Position numbers and translations under genes: made by a program. The notes under the pieces are model-generated. The model made no database searches. It was not told where the DNA came from and was given only the letters and a program-made list of their open reading frames with translations. Below are positions 24,905 to 37,055 of a stretch of 64,000 bases of DNA, in pieces. Position 1 is the first letter of the stretch, and each line of letters starts with the position of its first letter. This DNA comes from Paramecium pentaurelia (lineage: Eukaryota; Ciliophora; Oligohymenophorea; Peniculida; Parameciidae), in contig CAJJDO010000065.1 of assembly GCA_905183005.1 (NCBI GenBank), forward strand, positions 372,001 to 436,000. The letters are read 5' to 3'.

Positions 24905-25852
24905 TAATCAAAAATAATTTATTTTATATTTATTAAACAAAATAATATTTATTTATTGAATGAGAATATCATTTATGAAAATTTCAAATTATCTACAATA
25001 CATTTTTTTAAAACAATATTTTATTTGATATTTGAAGATATTAATTTCTATAAATCCAAATAAGTTAATCTACTTTTATTTAAAGAAATATTATTAATTA
25101 ATTGAAGATATTAATTTTTTAAATCAACAATTATTTAATTTCCATTTATTGAATGAAATATTATTCATTAAATAATTAGAAATTGTAATTTGATTAATAT
25201 AAAAATATTGTTTTGTCTAATTAATGCAATGTAAATAATTAGAATTTAAACAATAGAATATCTTAAAATAATTCATAAATAATTTTTTATAAATAGAATT
25301 TAAATTAAATAATTTAGATCTAAAGAATCTATATCTTCATATAATATATATTATTTCGTTTAATAAACTATAAATAAATAATTATGATTCTAATAAATTT
25401 GTGCAAAATAAATAATTTGAAATTTTCACGTATTATACATATTCATTAATTCTCCTAAAAACAAATATATCAAAGTTTTTAAATATAGAGAGTATATGAA
25501 CTATATTAGTATTTAATCTTTAATTGTATCATATTTTAAAGATTCTTTGAAAAGACCTAATTATACTATTTATGCTTTCTTCTAAATAAGAATTGGAAAA
25601 AGTTTCCAAATAAAAAAAATTTCTTTAAATACATTCTAAAACTCCATAAAATAAATGTAAATCGAATGAATTTTTTTGAGTAATAAACGTAACTTCGAAC
25701 ATTATTAAATAGGATAAAAACTATTTCAATAAATCAACTTTAAAAACGAAATGCAGAATTAGATTGTTATTTAAATAATCATATTTATGTAAATGTTGAA
25801 ATGGGATTTATAAAAATTCTTAATAATATAAAAAAATAAATAAATATTTCTT
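24905..25852. other. Non-coding, about 950 bp
   Basis: Extremely AT-rich, with repeated 'gaagatattaattt'-like and 'aatattatt'-like phrases that are imperfect and not countable as a tandem array. The last 415 bp belong to the duplicated block described below. No gene seen. Confidence 0.4.
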
Positions 25853-26474
25853 ATGAGATTATTGTTATCCTTAGTATTAATGTATGAATTAATAATAATT
25901 TAGAGATTTATGTTGTGGAAATATAGTCAACAAATCTGAGAATAAAAGTGAAGATAATTAAGAAATTGATATTGGTTTACAAACATATTGCAAAAAAATT
26001 CATTGTAATACTTATACAACTGTATTAATCTCGTTTAAAATTTTAGTGTCATTCTTGTGAGTTTAAGAACTGTTGTTAATTTAATTTGGAAAATAATTAA
26101 TGCTTACGACTTTTAAAAGCACCATTTAATTATTCTGAACTAATTGATAGAAGCAAAATAGAAGTAAAGAATATATCTGAGTATCCGGATCCTTAATTGA
26201 ATGTTACTTTTCCAAAATGTAATATTGTTAATGAAGTTCCTCTTTATAATGCTACAAATTATTTATATAAGAATCACGATATTTGTGGAATACCAAAATA
26301 TTGTCCAAATTAATCATATTATGTTTCTGCTGAATCTAGAATTGTCTTTTAAAATGTGAAATCATATGTTGGTTAAGGAGAACTTTGTACAATATATTTT
26401 TAAGGAAGAATGGGTCCAGAATTCTTAATATAAATAGGAATAGGAAATTTATCTTTAAGTGAAGTTAAAGCAGA
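25438..26474 (+). repeat. Contig-end duplication 2, copy A (1,037 bp)
   Basis: Apparently identical to 26476-27512, offset 1,038, separated by a single N at 26475. Copy A stops in the middle of the RING gene that is complete only after copy B. Same assembly signature as at 16719. Confidence 0.9.
25853..26474 (+). pseudogene. Truncated duplicate of the transmembrane RING gene (likely artefact)
   Basis: Same sequence as the start of the gene at 26891, cut at the N. Probably not a separate locus. Confidence 0.7.
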
Positions 26475-26475
26475 N

Positions 26476-27512
26476 CATATTCATTAATTCTCCTAAAAAC
26501 AAATATATCAAAGTTTTTAAATATAGAGAGTATATGAACTATATTAGTATTTAATCTTTAATTGTATCATATTTTAAAGATTCTTTGAAAAGACCTAATT
26601 ATACTATTTATGCTTTCTTCTAAATAAGAATTGGAAAAAGTTTCCAAATAAAAAAAATTTCTTTAAATACATTCTAAAACTCCATAAAATAAATGTAAAT
26701 CGAATGAATTTTTTTGAGTAATAAACGTAACTTCGAACATTATTAAATAGGATAAAAACTATTTCAATAAATCAACTTTAAAAACGAAATGCAGAATTAG
26801 ATTGTTATTTAAATAATCATATTTATGTAAATGTTGAAATGGGATTTATAAAAATTCTTAATAATATAAAAAAATAAATAAATATTTCTTATGAGATTAT
26901 TGTTATCCTTAGTATTAATGTATGAATTAATAATAATTTAGAGATTTATGTTGTGGAAATATAGTCAACAAATCTGAGAATAAAAGTGAAGATAATTAAG
27001 AAATTGATATTGGTTTACAAACATATTGCAAAAAAATTCATTGTAATACTTATACAACTGTATTAATCTCGTTTAAAATTTTAGTGTCATTCTTGTGAGT
27101 TTAAGAACTGTTGTTAATTTAATTTGGAAAATAATTAATGCTTACGACTTTTAAAAGCACCATTTAATTATTCTGAACTAATTGATAGAAGCAAAATAGA
27201 AGTAAAGAATATATCTGAGTATCCGGATCCTTAATTGAATGTTACTTTTCCAAAATGTAATATTGTTAATGAAGTTCCTCTTTATAATGCTACAAATTAT
27301 TTATATAAGAATCACGATATTTGTGGAATACCAAAATATTGTCCAAATTAATCATATTATGTTTCTGCTGAATCTAGAATTGTCTTTTAAAATGTGAAAT
27401 CATATGTTGGTTAAGGAGAACTTTGTACAATATATTTTTAAGGAAGAATGGGTCCAGAATTCTTAATATAAATAGGAATAGGAAATTTATCTTTAAGTGA
27501 AGTTAAAGCAGA
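26476..27512 (+). repeat. Contig-end duplication 2, copy B
   Basis: Second copy, continuous with the downstream remainder of the RING gene; this is the copy to trust. Confidence 0.9.
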
Positions 27513-28283
27513 CTTAAGTATTTGTTTATCTGTTGGTCTGTTTGATGACTTCCCTTGTATAGATTCTCTCTAATAAATGTAAAATTATGTTACAATTTGA
27601 GCAAATTAACCAAGAATCTTTATTATAGGATAAGAGCAAATTAATTTAGAATGACTTTATAATTCACAGAAGATGCAGATATAGATTTCTCTCAGATATT
27701 CTATTAAATTATCAGCATTCAAAAATTGTAATTAATTTTCTTTATATAAATTAGAAGTTAATAAAATTAGCAATAACTATTTTAATTTATTATAATACTT
27801 CTATTAACAATACTTGGGAGTATAGTGGTAATGGCTTTGATTAGAACTATTTTGATAAGAATATTTGGCAGAAGGTTTGTTGAATGGTTAGATCCAGAAC
27901 CAATTTTTCCTCATAGAAGAAGGAATTTTAATGTTTTATCTGAATTTGAAAGATTAAAGTCTTAAAATCTCATCCATCAGATTAAGTAAAATGAAATGAA
28001 ATTCGAATAAGACAGATGTGCATATTGTTTAGAATCATTTTAGACCGGAATAATTATTGAAATCTTTTGTGGGCATTGTTTCCACGAGCAATGTATACAG
28101 AATCATATGCAAATATAAAAAAATGTTGGAAGATGTTCTATTTGTTTAGTTGATATTAATAAAATGAATTTAATTGATAAAATGAATTAAACTTTGCAGT
28201 AGTAATAAGTAGCATAAGAATCTTTGGCAAATCAAAGTCAGATATAAGAAAATTAAAGCATGATTAATAATAATTTATAATGA
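26891..28283 (+). CDS. Signal-anchored transmembrane RING-H2 protein
   Basis: Three introns (22, 25 and 23 nt) leave an exact 440-aa frame. Residues 1-12 are a signal peptide (MRLLLSLVLIDLCC). The lumenal part is Cys-rich (CHSCEFKNCCQF, CGIPKYCPNQS) with Asn-glycosylation sites (NYS, NVT, NAT, NQS, NLS). A membrane helix near residue 280 (FIIILLLTILGSIVVMALI) is followed by a basic stop-transfer (RIFGRRFVEW). A cytosolic RING-H2 near residue 350 reads CAYCLESFQT, CGHCFHEQCI, CSICLVDI. The tail is Gln-rich. The plan matches PA-TM-RING type membrane ubiquitin ligases, although I do not recognise a PA domain in the ectodomain. Confidence 0.8.
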
Positions 28284-28319
28284 TCTAATTGTTCAGTTGT
28301 TGCTGGTTTATAAATATTT

Positions 28320-31300
28320 TCAAAATAATTTAAATGTATCATAATAATCTTTAAAGAATTTTATTGATATATCTTTCCTCTATTATTTTGATAATTTGTT
28401 ATAACTTGAACTTGAATTCATCAAATTATATAGCAATCTTAATGGAATTAAAGTCTAATGGTATAATCAAATCATATTTACTTTCGATTTTTGTATATAC
28501 TAATCAATCTCATCGTATTATTAGGAATTGAAAACCTTCAAATATTCCAATTGCATTAAAGTAATCTTAGGATTAAGCACAACTTCTTTATTATTCTTCT
28601 AACTTGATTCTATTGATTAACAACAAGTAGTATATTCAAAAATCATTTAATCTCTTCCAATTGAATTTAACTAATTTTCATCAAATATTATGTTACTTTT
28701 TTAATCTTCCCATAAGTTTCCAATAACACATTTAAGCAATGTTCTGCCAAAAATGAAAATATATCTTTTTAAGCATTTGGTGGTATCACACCTCCCCCTA
28801 TGCTCTTTAATCTTTCTCTTTAATCAAGAATAAATTATATCAACCTATCCAAATATATATTATTATTTTCATTATGTAGATCTTTAAGATCCCACCTTTA
28901 TTGAGGTACATATTATACAATTCCATCAATCTTAATATAGGTTTACACAAAATTTCTATAAATGAACTCCTTATATTAATTATAGACTTCCTTAAAAATA
29001 TCAAAGTTTTGTGAAGTTATTCCAATTAAAGAAAATACAGACTTTGTTTAAGAAAGTAAATATGCTAAGGATTCTGAAGCTATGGCTCTTTCTGCAATAT
29101 CAACAAATTACCTCTTTTCTTTGGATGAAAATAAATCAATTTCTTTGAAATCGATTCCTTCTTTACAAAACTTTTAAACAAACCTTTTAAAATAACAAAA
29201 TCGTTCTTAAAGAACTAAACTATCGCTAAATGAATCATAAGTTTAGACATAGAACTCTATTTCTTTACTTTCATCAAATTTTATTATTTAAGAAAAATTC
29301 TCTAATAGTTATTTTTATTAAGTCATTCCAACTAATTGATTATATGAAACAAACATATAAAGTTCTAGTAATTAAAGAAAACAAGCTATTATTTGTTGTT
29401 GACATGATGGATGATAAAAGGAGAGTAAAGCATATTATGGAAGCAATTCCAAGATTCTAATACTTGATGATGATAAAACCGATTCTATTTAATTCAAAAC
29501 ACCTGTAGATATAGAAGTATGCTTTTTAATCCAAATTGCTTTTATAATGAGATCAAATTCATCCTATTAAAGTACAAAAGGATTTTGATATTCAAATAAA
29601 TAAAATAATTACATCTCTTTATCATTATTAATCAAATCTTAGAAATCAACTGTTTTCTTAGTTTCTTATTGATAATTCTCTTCTCTTTTTTCAATTAAAT
29701 ATTCAAAAACCTTTTTATTAACTTAGTTTAAATTTGTTAATTATTCTAATTATTAAATTAATTTGGAATCCTTTGTTAAAGGCAATCTTTAGTATAATTC
29801 ATTTTGTAAATATGTGCTTATAGATTTGAGATTTGCTTTATGAAACTATTAAACAAATCTCATATAGACATCAATTATGCATTAAGTTAAACTAAATAGT
29901 ATTAATAATTATACTTTTATGAATCTGAATGACTAAAATCTTCAGCCCTTTTTATTAATAAGCAATTATAACCTAAGAAGTATATTAATTGTTCAATAAC
30001 TAATGATTTAATATTGATTTAATGAGCAGTGATGATTTTAACAATCTTCTTTTGAATCTATGCCCATATTAATTATCTCATTTCTAAATATGATTATCTA
30101 ATTTATTCGGTATATTCTTCAAATTAAGTATTGCCAATTTCTTCTTCAATTTTAAAATCATTTTCTTGATGGAACCTATTGCAATAATGAAAATTTAACA
30201 TTTGTTCTACCAATTCACTATATAATAATTTATAGAATTAAAGTAAGTCTTCGTCTTGGCAATTTTGATAGATTTTATGCGGGATATAAGATTATTGAAA
30301 TAATTTAATTGCATTTTTAAATGTTACACTAATACTCTTCTTAACCAAAGCCCAGATTTAAGTCAAATAAGATTACATTTGATAATGTTTTTCAATGAAA
30401 TAATAACTTTTCAAAAGAGAATAATATTTCTTTTCATCGAATTTCATAAAATTTGCTAAGATTCCTTATTTTATTCTTTCTTTCAAAGATTCAATTTTAT
30501 TTTCAAAGAAATTATCACTAATGCATGATAATTTCAATTCATTTAATTTATATTTATTAATATTATTTTGTGTATCTTTCATTATAGGTATGATTTCATA
30601 AGCATTATCATCATATTTGTTCATTGCTTAAGCTAATTAACCAAAAGTTTATTTTAAAATCATTAATTTTTCTAATGTATATTTTATCCTTTAAATAGTC
30701 TTGTATTTATCAACAATTTACAATTGTTTTTTTAAAGATGTGGATTTACTTTATTGTAATAACTATCTAGTAGAGATTACTGCCTCATATAAAGTAGTAC
30801 TTTTCTAACACCATAAATTAATTTCATCTATTCCTTAAATGTATTCTGGTGCTTTCAGAATACATTATTATGCATATTAAGATTCTATAATTTACTCAGC
30901 TTAATTTAAATTGGCAAGATAATTTAAAGTTTCTTTTAAACCATCACCATTTTATCTAATAGTAGCTTTAAATAATCGATAGATGTGTTAAAGTTATTAT
31001 TTTATTAAATCAGTTTATGAAATTTCAATATTAAATTAATTGATGTCTATTGGAAACTAATCTATAGATAAAAGTTAATTCTTTGATTTTATGGATTACT
31101 AATATAATGATATGGATTAATATATTTACTAAACTGGATTGCAATTAGTTCAATAATAGATTACCAAAATCTGTTAAAGAATTAATACGGAATTCAGAAT
31201 TGGCTATCTATAGTTTTTAATTGGACAATGATGAATTAATAATTGCTCTATTTCGCATATGTCATTTTACCTAAATATTCTATCATCATCCTTTTGTGAT

Positions 31301-31386
31301 TCCAAAATTCTCTACACTTATTCAATAGTCAATGTATTTGAAGAGTCACCCACAAGTTTACGTAATATATAATTTTTTACATTCAT
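28320..31386 (-). CDS. VPS50/syndetin-like vesicle-tethering subunit
   Basis: About 1,000 residues, almost entirely helical. The N-terminus is MNVKNYILRKLVGDSSN. An early coiled-coil block (GDGLKETLNYLANLNQAE, APEYIQGIDEINLW) resembles the N-terminal region of EARP/GARP/exocyst subunits. Later come AERAIASESLAYLLSQ, QRWDLKDLHNENNNIY and LMKISQIQLEEIK, with a C-terminal KFFKDYYDTFKLF, the order expected for VPS50 (syndetin). That family tethers endosome-derived carriers during recycling. A 27-nt intron lies near the 3' end (about 28462-28488) and others are needed near 31150 and 29890. VPS54 or an exocyst subunit remains possible. The plus-strand ORF at 29230-29460 is its shadow. Confidence 0.5.
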
Positions 31387-31663
31387 TATTAATTAATTAT
31401 TTATTATTAATAAGAGTGTTGAAAATAAAAGATGATTCAATTTTATTTCAAGGTGTTCAAAAAAGAGTTTAAGATAATAAATTTATGAAAGGATTTTCTG
31501 TAATGAATAACAATTATTCTAATATATTTTTTGATTATATATAAATATAGAAGAATTTAAATATAAAGAATCGGTTGCTTAATAAGAATAATTTTATTTA
31601 ATACAGATTACAGATGATAAAAATAAATAATTTGAATTGAATTTATAAGTAATTATATATTAT

Positions 31664-32231
31664 TCATCTATTTATTGGTTTTAATGAATAATAATCTGTA
31701 TTTCTTCTTTTAAAATCAATCCTTCGATTTATAGATGTGGTTCCTTAATTACTTATTTCTAATTTTAAATTTGAATTCTAAGTTGTATCATTCATCTTTA
31801 ATAATATTTCTAAATGTGTATTATTTTGATGGAATGTTTTATTAATTCTTTCTGTGATTTCTTTCAATTTGATTTCAAATTCACAAGATTCAATTTAAAT
31901 ATCATTTATATTATAAATTCTATCTTACGGACTTTAAGTGTTTTTCGGTTATAATTTTGAAATGGAAGTAGATGAATAATTTTCCTAATTTTGTTAAATG
32001 CATTAGAAAAATATAGGAATTTTAGAGATTTCAATGGTTTAATTAATTGGATCAATTATTTCCTTAAACTTGGTCCAATATTGAAATTATTTTGTATCTT
32101 ACTTGGGAATAGGTAAAAAAATCTAAGAATGTGTTGATTTTAATTACTTCTTCTATAAACCTAATAAATCCTGTACATAATAAGGAAAGTTGATCAGAAC
32201 CAATTAATTTGGTTTATGCTTGTAAAGACAT
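31664..32231 (-). CDS. Helical protein of unknown function
   Basis: One 34-nt intron (GTAAGATAC...GACCAAG) leaves an exact 177-aa frame. The start is MSLQAQTKLIGSDQLSLLC, a helical N-terminal half (FIRFIEEVIKINTFLDFF) is followed by a polar region and a coiled-coil-like stretch (CEFEIKLKEITERINKT), and the end is basic and Arg-rich (INRRIDFKRRN). The N-terminal SLQAQTKLIGSDQL...LLC recalls the first helix of mediator-type or COMM-type small subunits, but I cannot assign a family. It sits 111 bp downstream of the two-helix membrane protein on the same strand. Confidence 0.6.
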
Positions 32232-32342
32232 TGATATGTAATTTTACTGTTAAATTAAATAATTATTTGAAGATTATATAATAATTTGAATGTTTTATTA
32301 GATCAATATTAACCATAAGGGACTTGTCTATTTTAAGAAACA

Positions 32343-32652
32343 TCATTTAAGCCACTTTATTGTGGATTCTATAATGAACCAGCTATAATTTATATCATTA
32401 GAATTACCAACTTAAGTTTAATTTCCTCTATAAGAATTGATGGCTGCAATAGCACCAACCTATTTATATAATTAATTAAATTACTTTCAATAAGACATTT
32501 ACAATACTGATAAATATAACAAAGACATGAAGACCATGCAAATGTCCCCAGACAGGATTATTTTTTTCTGTTGCTGTCCAAATGGATCCAACTGATAAAA
32601 GCCATATTAAATCTACCAAGATGAGGATTCCATTCAAAACCATTAACTACAT
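32343..32652 (-). CDS. Small two-helix membrane protein
   Basis: Removing one 25-nt intron (GTAATTTAATTAATTATATAAATAG) gives 94 aa in exact frame. Start MQLMVLNGILILVDLIW; helix one LMVLNGILILVDLIWLLSVG, loop SIWTATEKNNPVWGHLH, helix two GLHVFVIFISIVNVLLKVGA, then a short polar tail. The layout resembles AGTRAP-type small membrane proteins, but I would not name it. A longer minus-strand ORF in another frame (32558-32773) is a shadow. Confidence 0.6.
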
Positions 32653-32935
32653 TATAAATATAATAATTGATTACCATCAAAGAATTAGCTTTGTCATCTC
32701 TTGATATCCATAAATAATAGCAAAAAAAAGCAAATGGGAAATTAAAATCTGTTCTAATTAAACATGCCATCACGGATAACCACTTTAATATATTAGAATT
32801 TTATTCTTACTGCAATGGACAGAAATATTAATTCAATAATTTTACTCAATTTTTTTGATTCCATCCAATTTATTATAGTAATGTTATTTATTATTATACA
32901 GACTTATAGATATTTATAAATAATTATTTAAATTA

Positions 32936-34181
32936 ATGGGATCATTTTCATGTACGCAAATAGAAAAGTCAGAAATTAATTTTAATAGGTTGACATTGGA
33001 TTTCAATAAACAAGAAAAACCAAAGTAAGATGATAGATCTCATTCATTTACTTATTAATATGAAATTGGTAAATACTTAAATGTAGGAAAGAATCCTAAA
33101 TTAGATGAAATGTGGGAAGAAAAATTAAATTCATTTAAAGTTTATGATGAACATACTAGAACTTCATCAAATTATAGAAATTCACTTTCAACTCCTAAAA
33201 ATATATAATAGTTTTTTGAAGAATGTCCACTCATTAAATATGATTATGAATATTATATGTTCAGATTTTTCATTTAAGAGAAATATGAATTTAAATAATA
33301 CGGATTAATTGGTCTTCCTTAAAAATATAGATGGGCATATTGGAAAGTTATCACTTTACAAAAAGGCATAATTAATAAAAAAATAGATTCTTAAATAAGT
33401 GATGCATCTGATTGTATAAAGAAAGACATAAATAGAACCTTAATTAGTGATGTATTCAAAGAGGAGTCTGTTATTTTAAAATTAGATTATGTACTTACAA
33501 ATTTAGCTAGTTTATATCCTAAAGTAGGATATTGTCAAGGAATGAATTACATTGCAGGTATCTTATTAATTTATTAATTTAATAGCTTTATTTTTGATGG
33601 TGTCAGGAGTTAAAGAATAAGAAACTGTTTGTGTTTTTGCTGAATTACTTGATTCTTCTTTTTATATGTTTAATCTTTTATTTAAAGATGATTTACCTTT
33701 ACTATTCATTATGGAGGAAATTATTATGAATTTGATATAAGTTAAATTACCAAAGGTATATGATCATTTTATCAATTACAATATATCTCCTTCAATTTGG
33801 ATAAGTAAGATTTTATTAAGTGGATTTGTATACTTATTTGATTTGTTAGATTGTGTTTTATTTTGGGATTATATTTTTATTAAGGGAACTGTATTAGGAT
33901 ACACAAATCTTATAATGGCAATGGTTACAATTCATAAAGATGCTTTATTGACTAAAGATGAAGCTGATCTTTCTACATTTTTTAATTTTCAAGACTAAAA
34001 AATAAGATGTGCAGAGAATATAATTAAATAAGCCTTAGTTAAACCAATAGAGGAAAAGGAAATAAGAAGGATTATGAGAAAAACAGATAAAAAATTAGAT
34101 TTAGTTGAATTATTTAAGTTCTTTGGGAAGGAGGGATTTGAAAAGCTTTATTAGAAATTCTCAAAAGGGATTACAAAATGA
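32936..34181 (+). CDS. TBC-domain Rab GTPase-activating protein with acylation-type N-terminus
   Basis: A 28-nt intron after ...MNYIAA is removed to give an exact 405-aa frame. The protein starts MGSFSCTQIEKS (Gly2 with Ser6-like context plus Cys6: myristoylation and possible palmitoylation). The TBC domain spans about 115-370: RWAYWKVIT, the catalytic Arg finger in IKKDINRT (IxxDxxR), the Gln finger in YPKVGYCQGMNYIA (YxQ), FAELLDSSFYMFNLLF and WDYIFIKG. Both fingers are intact, so it should accelerate GTP hydrolysis on a Rab at a membrane. The C-terminal 40 residues are basic. Confidence 0.92.
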
Positions 34182-34248
34182 ATTGTATTTTTCTATATAA
34201 AATTTTGATAAATATAACTTAAGTTAGAATATAATAATAATTAAATTT

Positions 34249-35467
34249 ATGTATTATAAATAAAACAAAGAATGTAGATTATGTTAGAGTTCTTTATCAT
34301 AATTCTAAATTGATAATTTATAGAAGAAGTATGTAATTTACTAATAAAATAGGTATTATAATGCCTTTAATTTTTATTTTGCCAAACCAATATCAGAAAT
34401 ATTAGGCAATTTGCAAATTGATCATGTTATCTTATTTAAGGATTTGTTATATTTCAATGATGATAATGAATATTTAACAAAATGTTACGATTTATTGGAA
34501 TAAAAATAAATAATGCATAAACTTTAATTCAAGGTACTATAGCGTATAATCAATCAATTGTGTCTCAGATTCCAATACCCAATTTGTTAATCGTGACAGC
34601 ACATCAAATTGTTTAGAAGCGTAACAATAAACTGTAAAAATTACAAAAATTACCTGTTAACAACGTGGCAGCCACCAATAATTATAGAATATTATTCAAT
34701 ACTACTTAAAATATTGAGTATTTCTGTTATTTTTAATAGTTTATCATCTGAAATTGAAGAATATGAAAATAAAATAATAAGTTGGGAAACTTCAGAACAT
34801 AATATTTATACTAATTCTAATGTATCTTCTTAAAAAATGAAACCAGTTATAAAAAGATAAATGAACTATCTTAACACATCCAATTCTATCCATTAGTTAT
34901 ATTATTAATAAAATGATAAAGATATTTCTATGATAATAAAAGATATAAATAAATTTACAAATCGATAATTGATGAAATTATCACCAAAGAAAATGGTAAT
35001 TAATAAATAAAATGATAAAATTAATGGAAATTAATTTAATAATAAAAATATTATCATACCAAAATTAGTAATACCCTAAATTTCTCATAATAAAATCAAT
35101 TTTCAACAATTATTAAACTAATATGATTAAATTATGTCATAAAGAAATTGTTAAACTGAAAGATAATAGAAAGGGAAATCAAAAGAAAAAAGTAAAGTTT
35201 AATTGGATGTTTATTAAGTATAGCATTTTATTTAAGAATTATTAGATTAAGAATAAATAGTAATAATCAATTTATTCTGTTCCAAGTTCTTCTAATTTTT
35301 AAGGTAAAGGAATAAGTACTTGTTCTGCATCAATTTTATTGAAATCACTTTCAAAAAAGTCTATGGACAAATCTCCTATGGCATCACGCAAATTAGAAAT
35401 AAAATAAAACCTTACGAAATTAATAAATTAACAAGAAAGAGATTTGGGATTTTATACCTAAAGATGA
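34249..35467 (+). CDS. Unknown protein, one in-frame TGA
   Basis: Starts MYYKQNKECRLCQSSLSQ. The N-terminal half is globular-looking (YYNAFNFYFAKPISEILGN); from about residue 200 it becomes Lys/Asn/Gln/Ser-rich and low complexity, ending LINQQERDLGFYTQR. A 28-nt intron (GTATAGCATTTTATTTAAGAATTATTAG, about 35217-35244) is clear; with it the length is 397 codons exactly. But TGA at 34592-34594 lies in frame within ...YPICQS-TGA-QHIKLFR. No 20-34 nt intron removes it. It may be a TGG-to-TGA change or base error, or two adjacent genes. No family recognised. Confidence 0.5.
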
Positions 35468-35529
35468 CAATAATTTAATTTATCTTAGTTTCTTTATTTA
35501 AATTTGTTTTTTATGATATTATAATATCA

Positions 35530-36512
35530 TTTAATTGGTAAAAACCATAATAGAATATTTGAACCCATTATGGACTTGAAATTTTACCATACTCCTTAAT
35601 TATATTTTAATCTCTAAAATAATGATTAAGTAGTACATCTGGTTTGTCCTCCAACTATTCCAAAGTAGTCTTGTTCTGAGATATCAAATACAAGTGGAAT
35701 ATGAAAAAGCCGGTTATAAGGACTGCAATCAAAAGAATGAAATAATAATGGAGCACAATTAAAAATAGTATAAGATCTGGCATATCAGTTTCAATCACAT
35801 TTAGGAATACCTTATATTAAGAAATTGACACCCAAACCAAAAGACAGCCTCTACTGTTAAAATAATGGAAAATTACTAGCATAAAAGATCATGCAAATGA
35901 ATATCTTATAATTGTCTTTGGCTACACAATTATTGATCCATTAGCAATGATGGTCCATTCTTTACCAACAACATCTACATTAAGAACAATGATGTGTTCT
36001 TAAAGGTTTTGGAATACAACATTTTTTACAGAATCTCTTTTCCATACCTTTTTGATTAATATCCTTTTTGACATTATAATCATCATCTAAATTTTCATCT
36101 GCATCCATATTTACTACACTTCTATCTTCATCATTTTCTGTTTTAAAAGTTTTTACTGATCTTTGACTTCTCCTTTGTCTTTATTCAGTCATCCTCTCTT
36201 TCTCTTATTATTAATATTCATCCCATTATCTCCATGTTTCATCAATAAGTTCCTCAATATTGTTACATAAAATTACTTGACATATAGCTCCTGGTTCTAA
36301 AAGCATTGCACGAAGCATTGATATAAGGAACATTAATATCATAAAGTGTTATATTACTATTCCTAAATTGAATCCATCGAAATTAGGTTGAATGTTGTAC
36401 TAGTATAATTAAGGATGTAAATTACCATAAAATATATACTATATATGAATATTAAGATGCCTAGTAGAATTATAGCAGGTATCCATGACATTAATCTATT
36501 CCAAAATATCAT
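35530..36512 (-). CDS. DHHC-type protein palmitoyltransferase
   Basis: Starts MIFWNRLMSWIPAIILLG. Two N-terminal membrane helices are separated by a 26-nt intron; then LRAMLLEPGAI (DPG-like position), an acidic/Gln-rich loop, and the catalytic Cys-rich domain: FCKKCCIPKPLRTHHCSQC, CCWQRMDHHCQWINNC. DHHC is intact, followed by Gln rather than Pro (DHHCQW instead of DHHCPW). Two further helices follow (CLLVWVSIS, ILFLIVLHYYFILLIAVL). One base must be skipped near 35890, in a T run, to reach them. The 3' end is uncertain: the frame runs on towards the convergent gene, so the left coordinate is approximate. It S-acylates cytosolic cysteines at Golgi or plasma membrane. Confidence 0.85.
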
Positions 36513-37055
36513 CAATATTCGTTTTTCAAAATAATATATATAAATATATCATTCACCAATTAATAAAATACTATAGTAAAATCATTCTTAAAATCAAATT
36601 CTCAAATCAATCATCCCCTCAAATTGTATTAATTTATCATTATTGTTTTAATTAAACGTTTTGCCATAAGTAAAAATAGTTTTATTGAAATCTCAAATTT
36701 CAATATTTTATTGCTTTGATTATTAGTATTGAATAATTAAAATACTTATTAAGAAATTATGTATATAATAAATACCTGTAAAAATGTCTAAAGGTGTTTT
36801 TTACACAAAAAAAATCCTTAAAAAGTATATTGATTTTCAAATTACTAACTTTTGACATATATATATTTTATTAAAATTATATGGATAACATATTATACTC
36901 TTATTCTTCATGAATAAATATTTTCTGAATACCAAAAATGTTAATTATTATTCTATGAGATCTTATTATTTGAGAATGAATTCATACAAGAATAATTGAA
37001 ATATTTTAGAATACATATTAATTCAAATACATTATAATTATTTATGTATTATAAA
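36513..37055. other. Intergenic, about 540 bp
   Basis: AT-rich region between two minus-strand genes. Nothing recognised beyond short AT repeats near 36530 and 36860. Confidence 0.45.

Noticed and set aside
15652..27512. Biological segmental duplications
   Set aside because: Both pairs are identical over about 1 kb, meet exactly at a single N and cut genes at the first copy's end, which is the signature of unmerged contig ends.
31960..32400. Plus-strand Cys-containing secreted-type protein
   Set aside because: Fragments looked plausible but needed several shifts; the minus strand gives two genes with exact frames and normal introns over the same bases.
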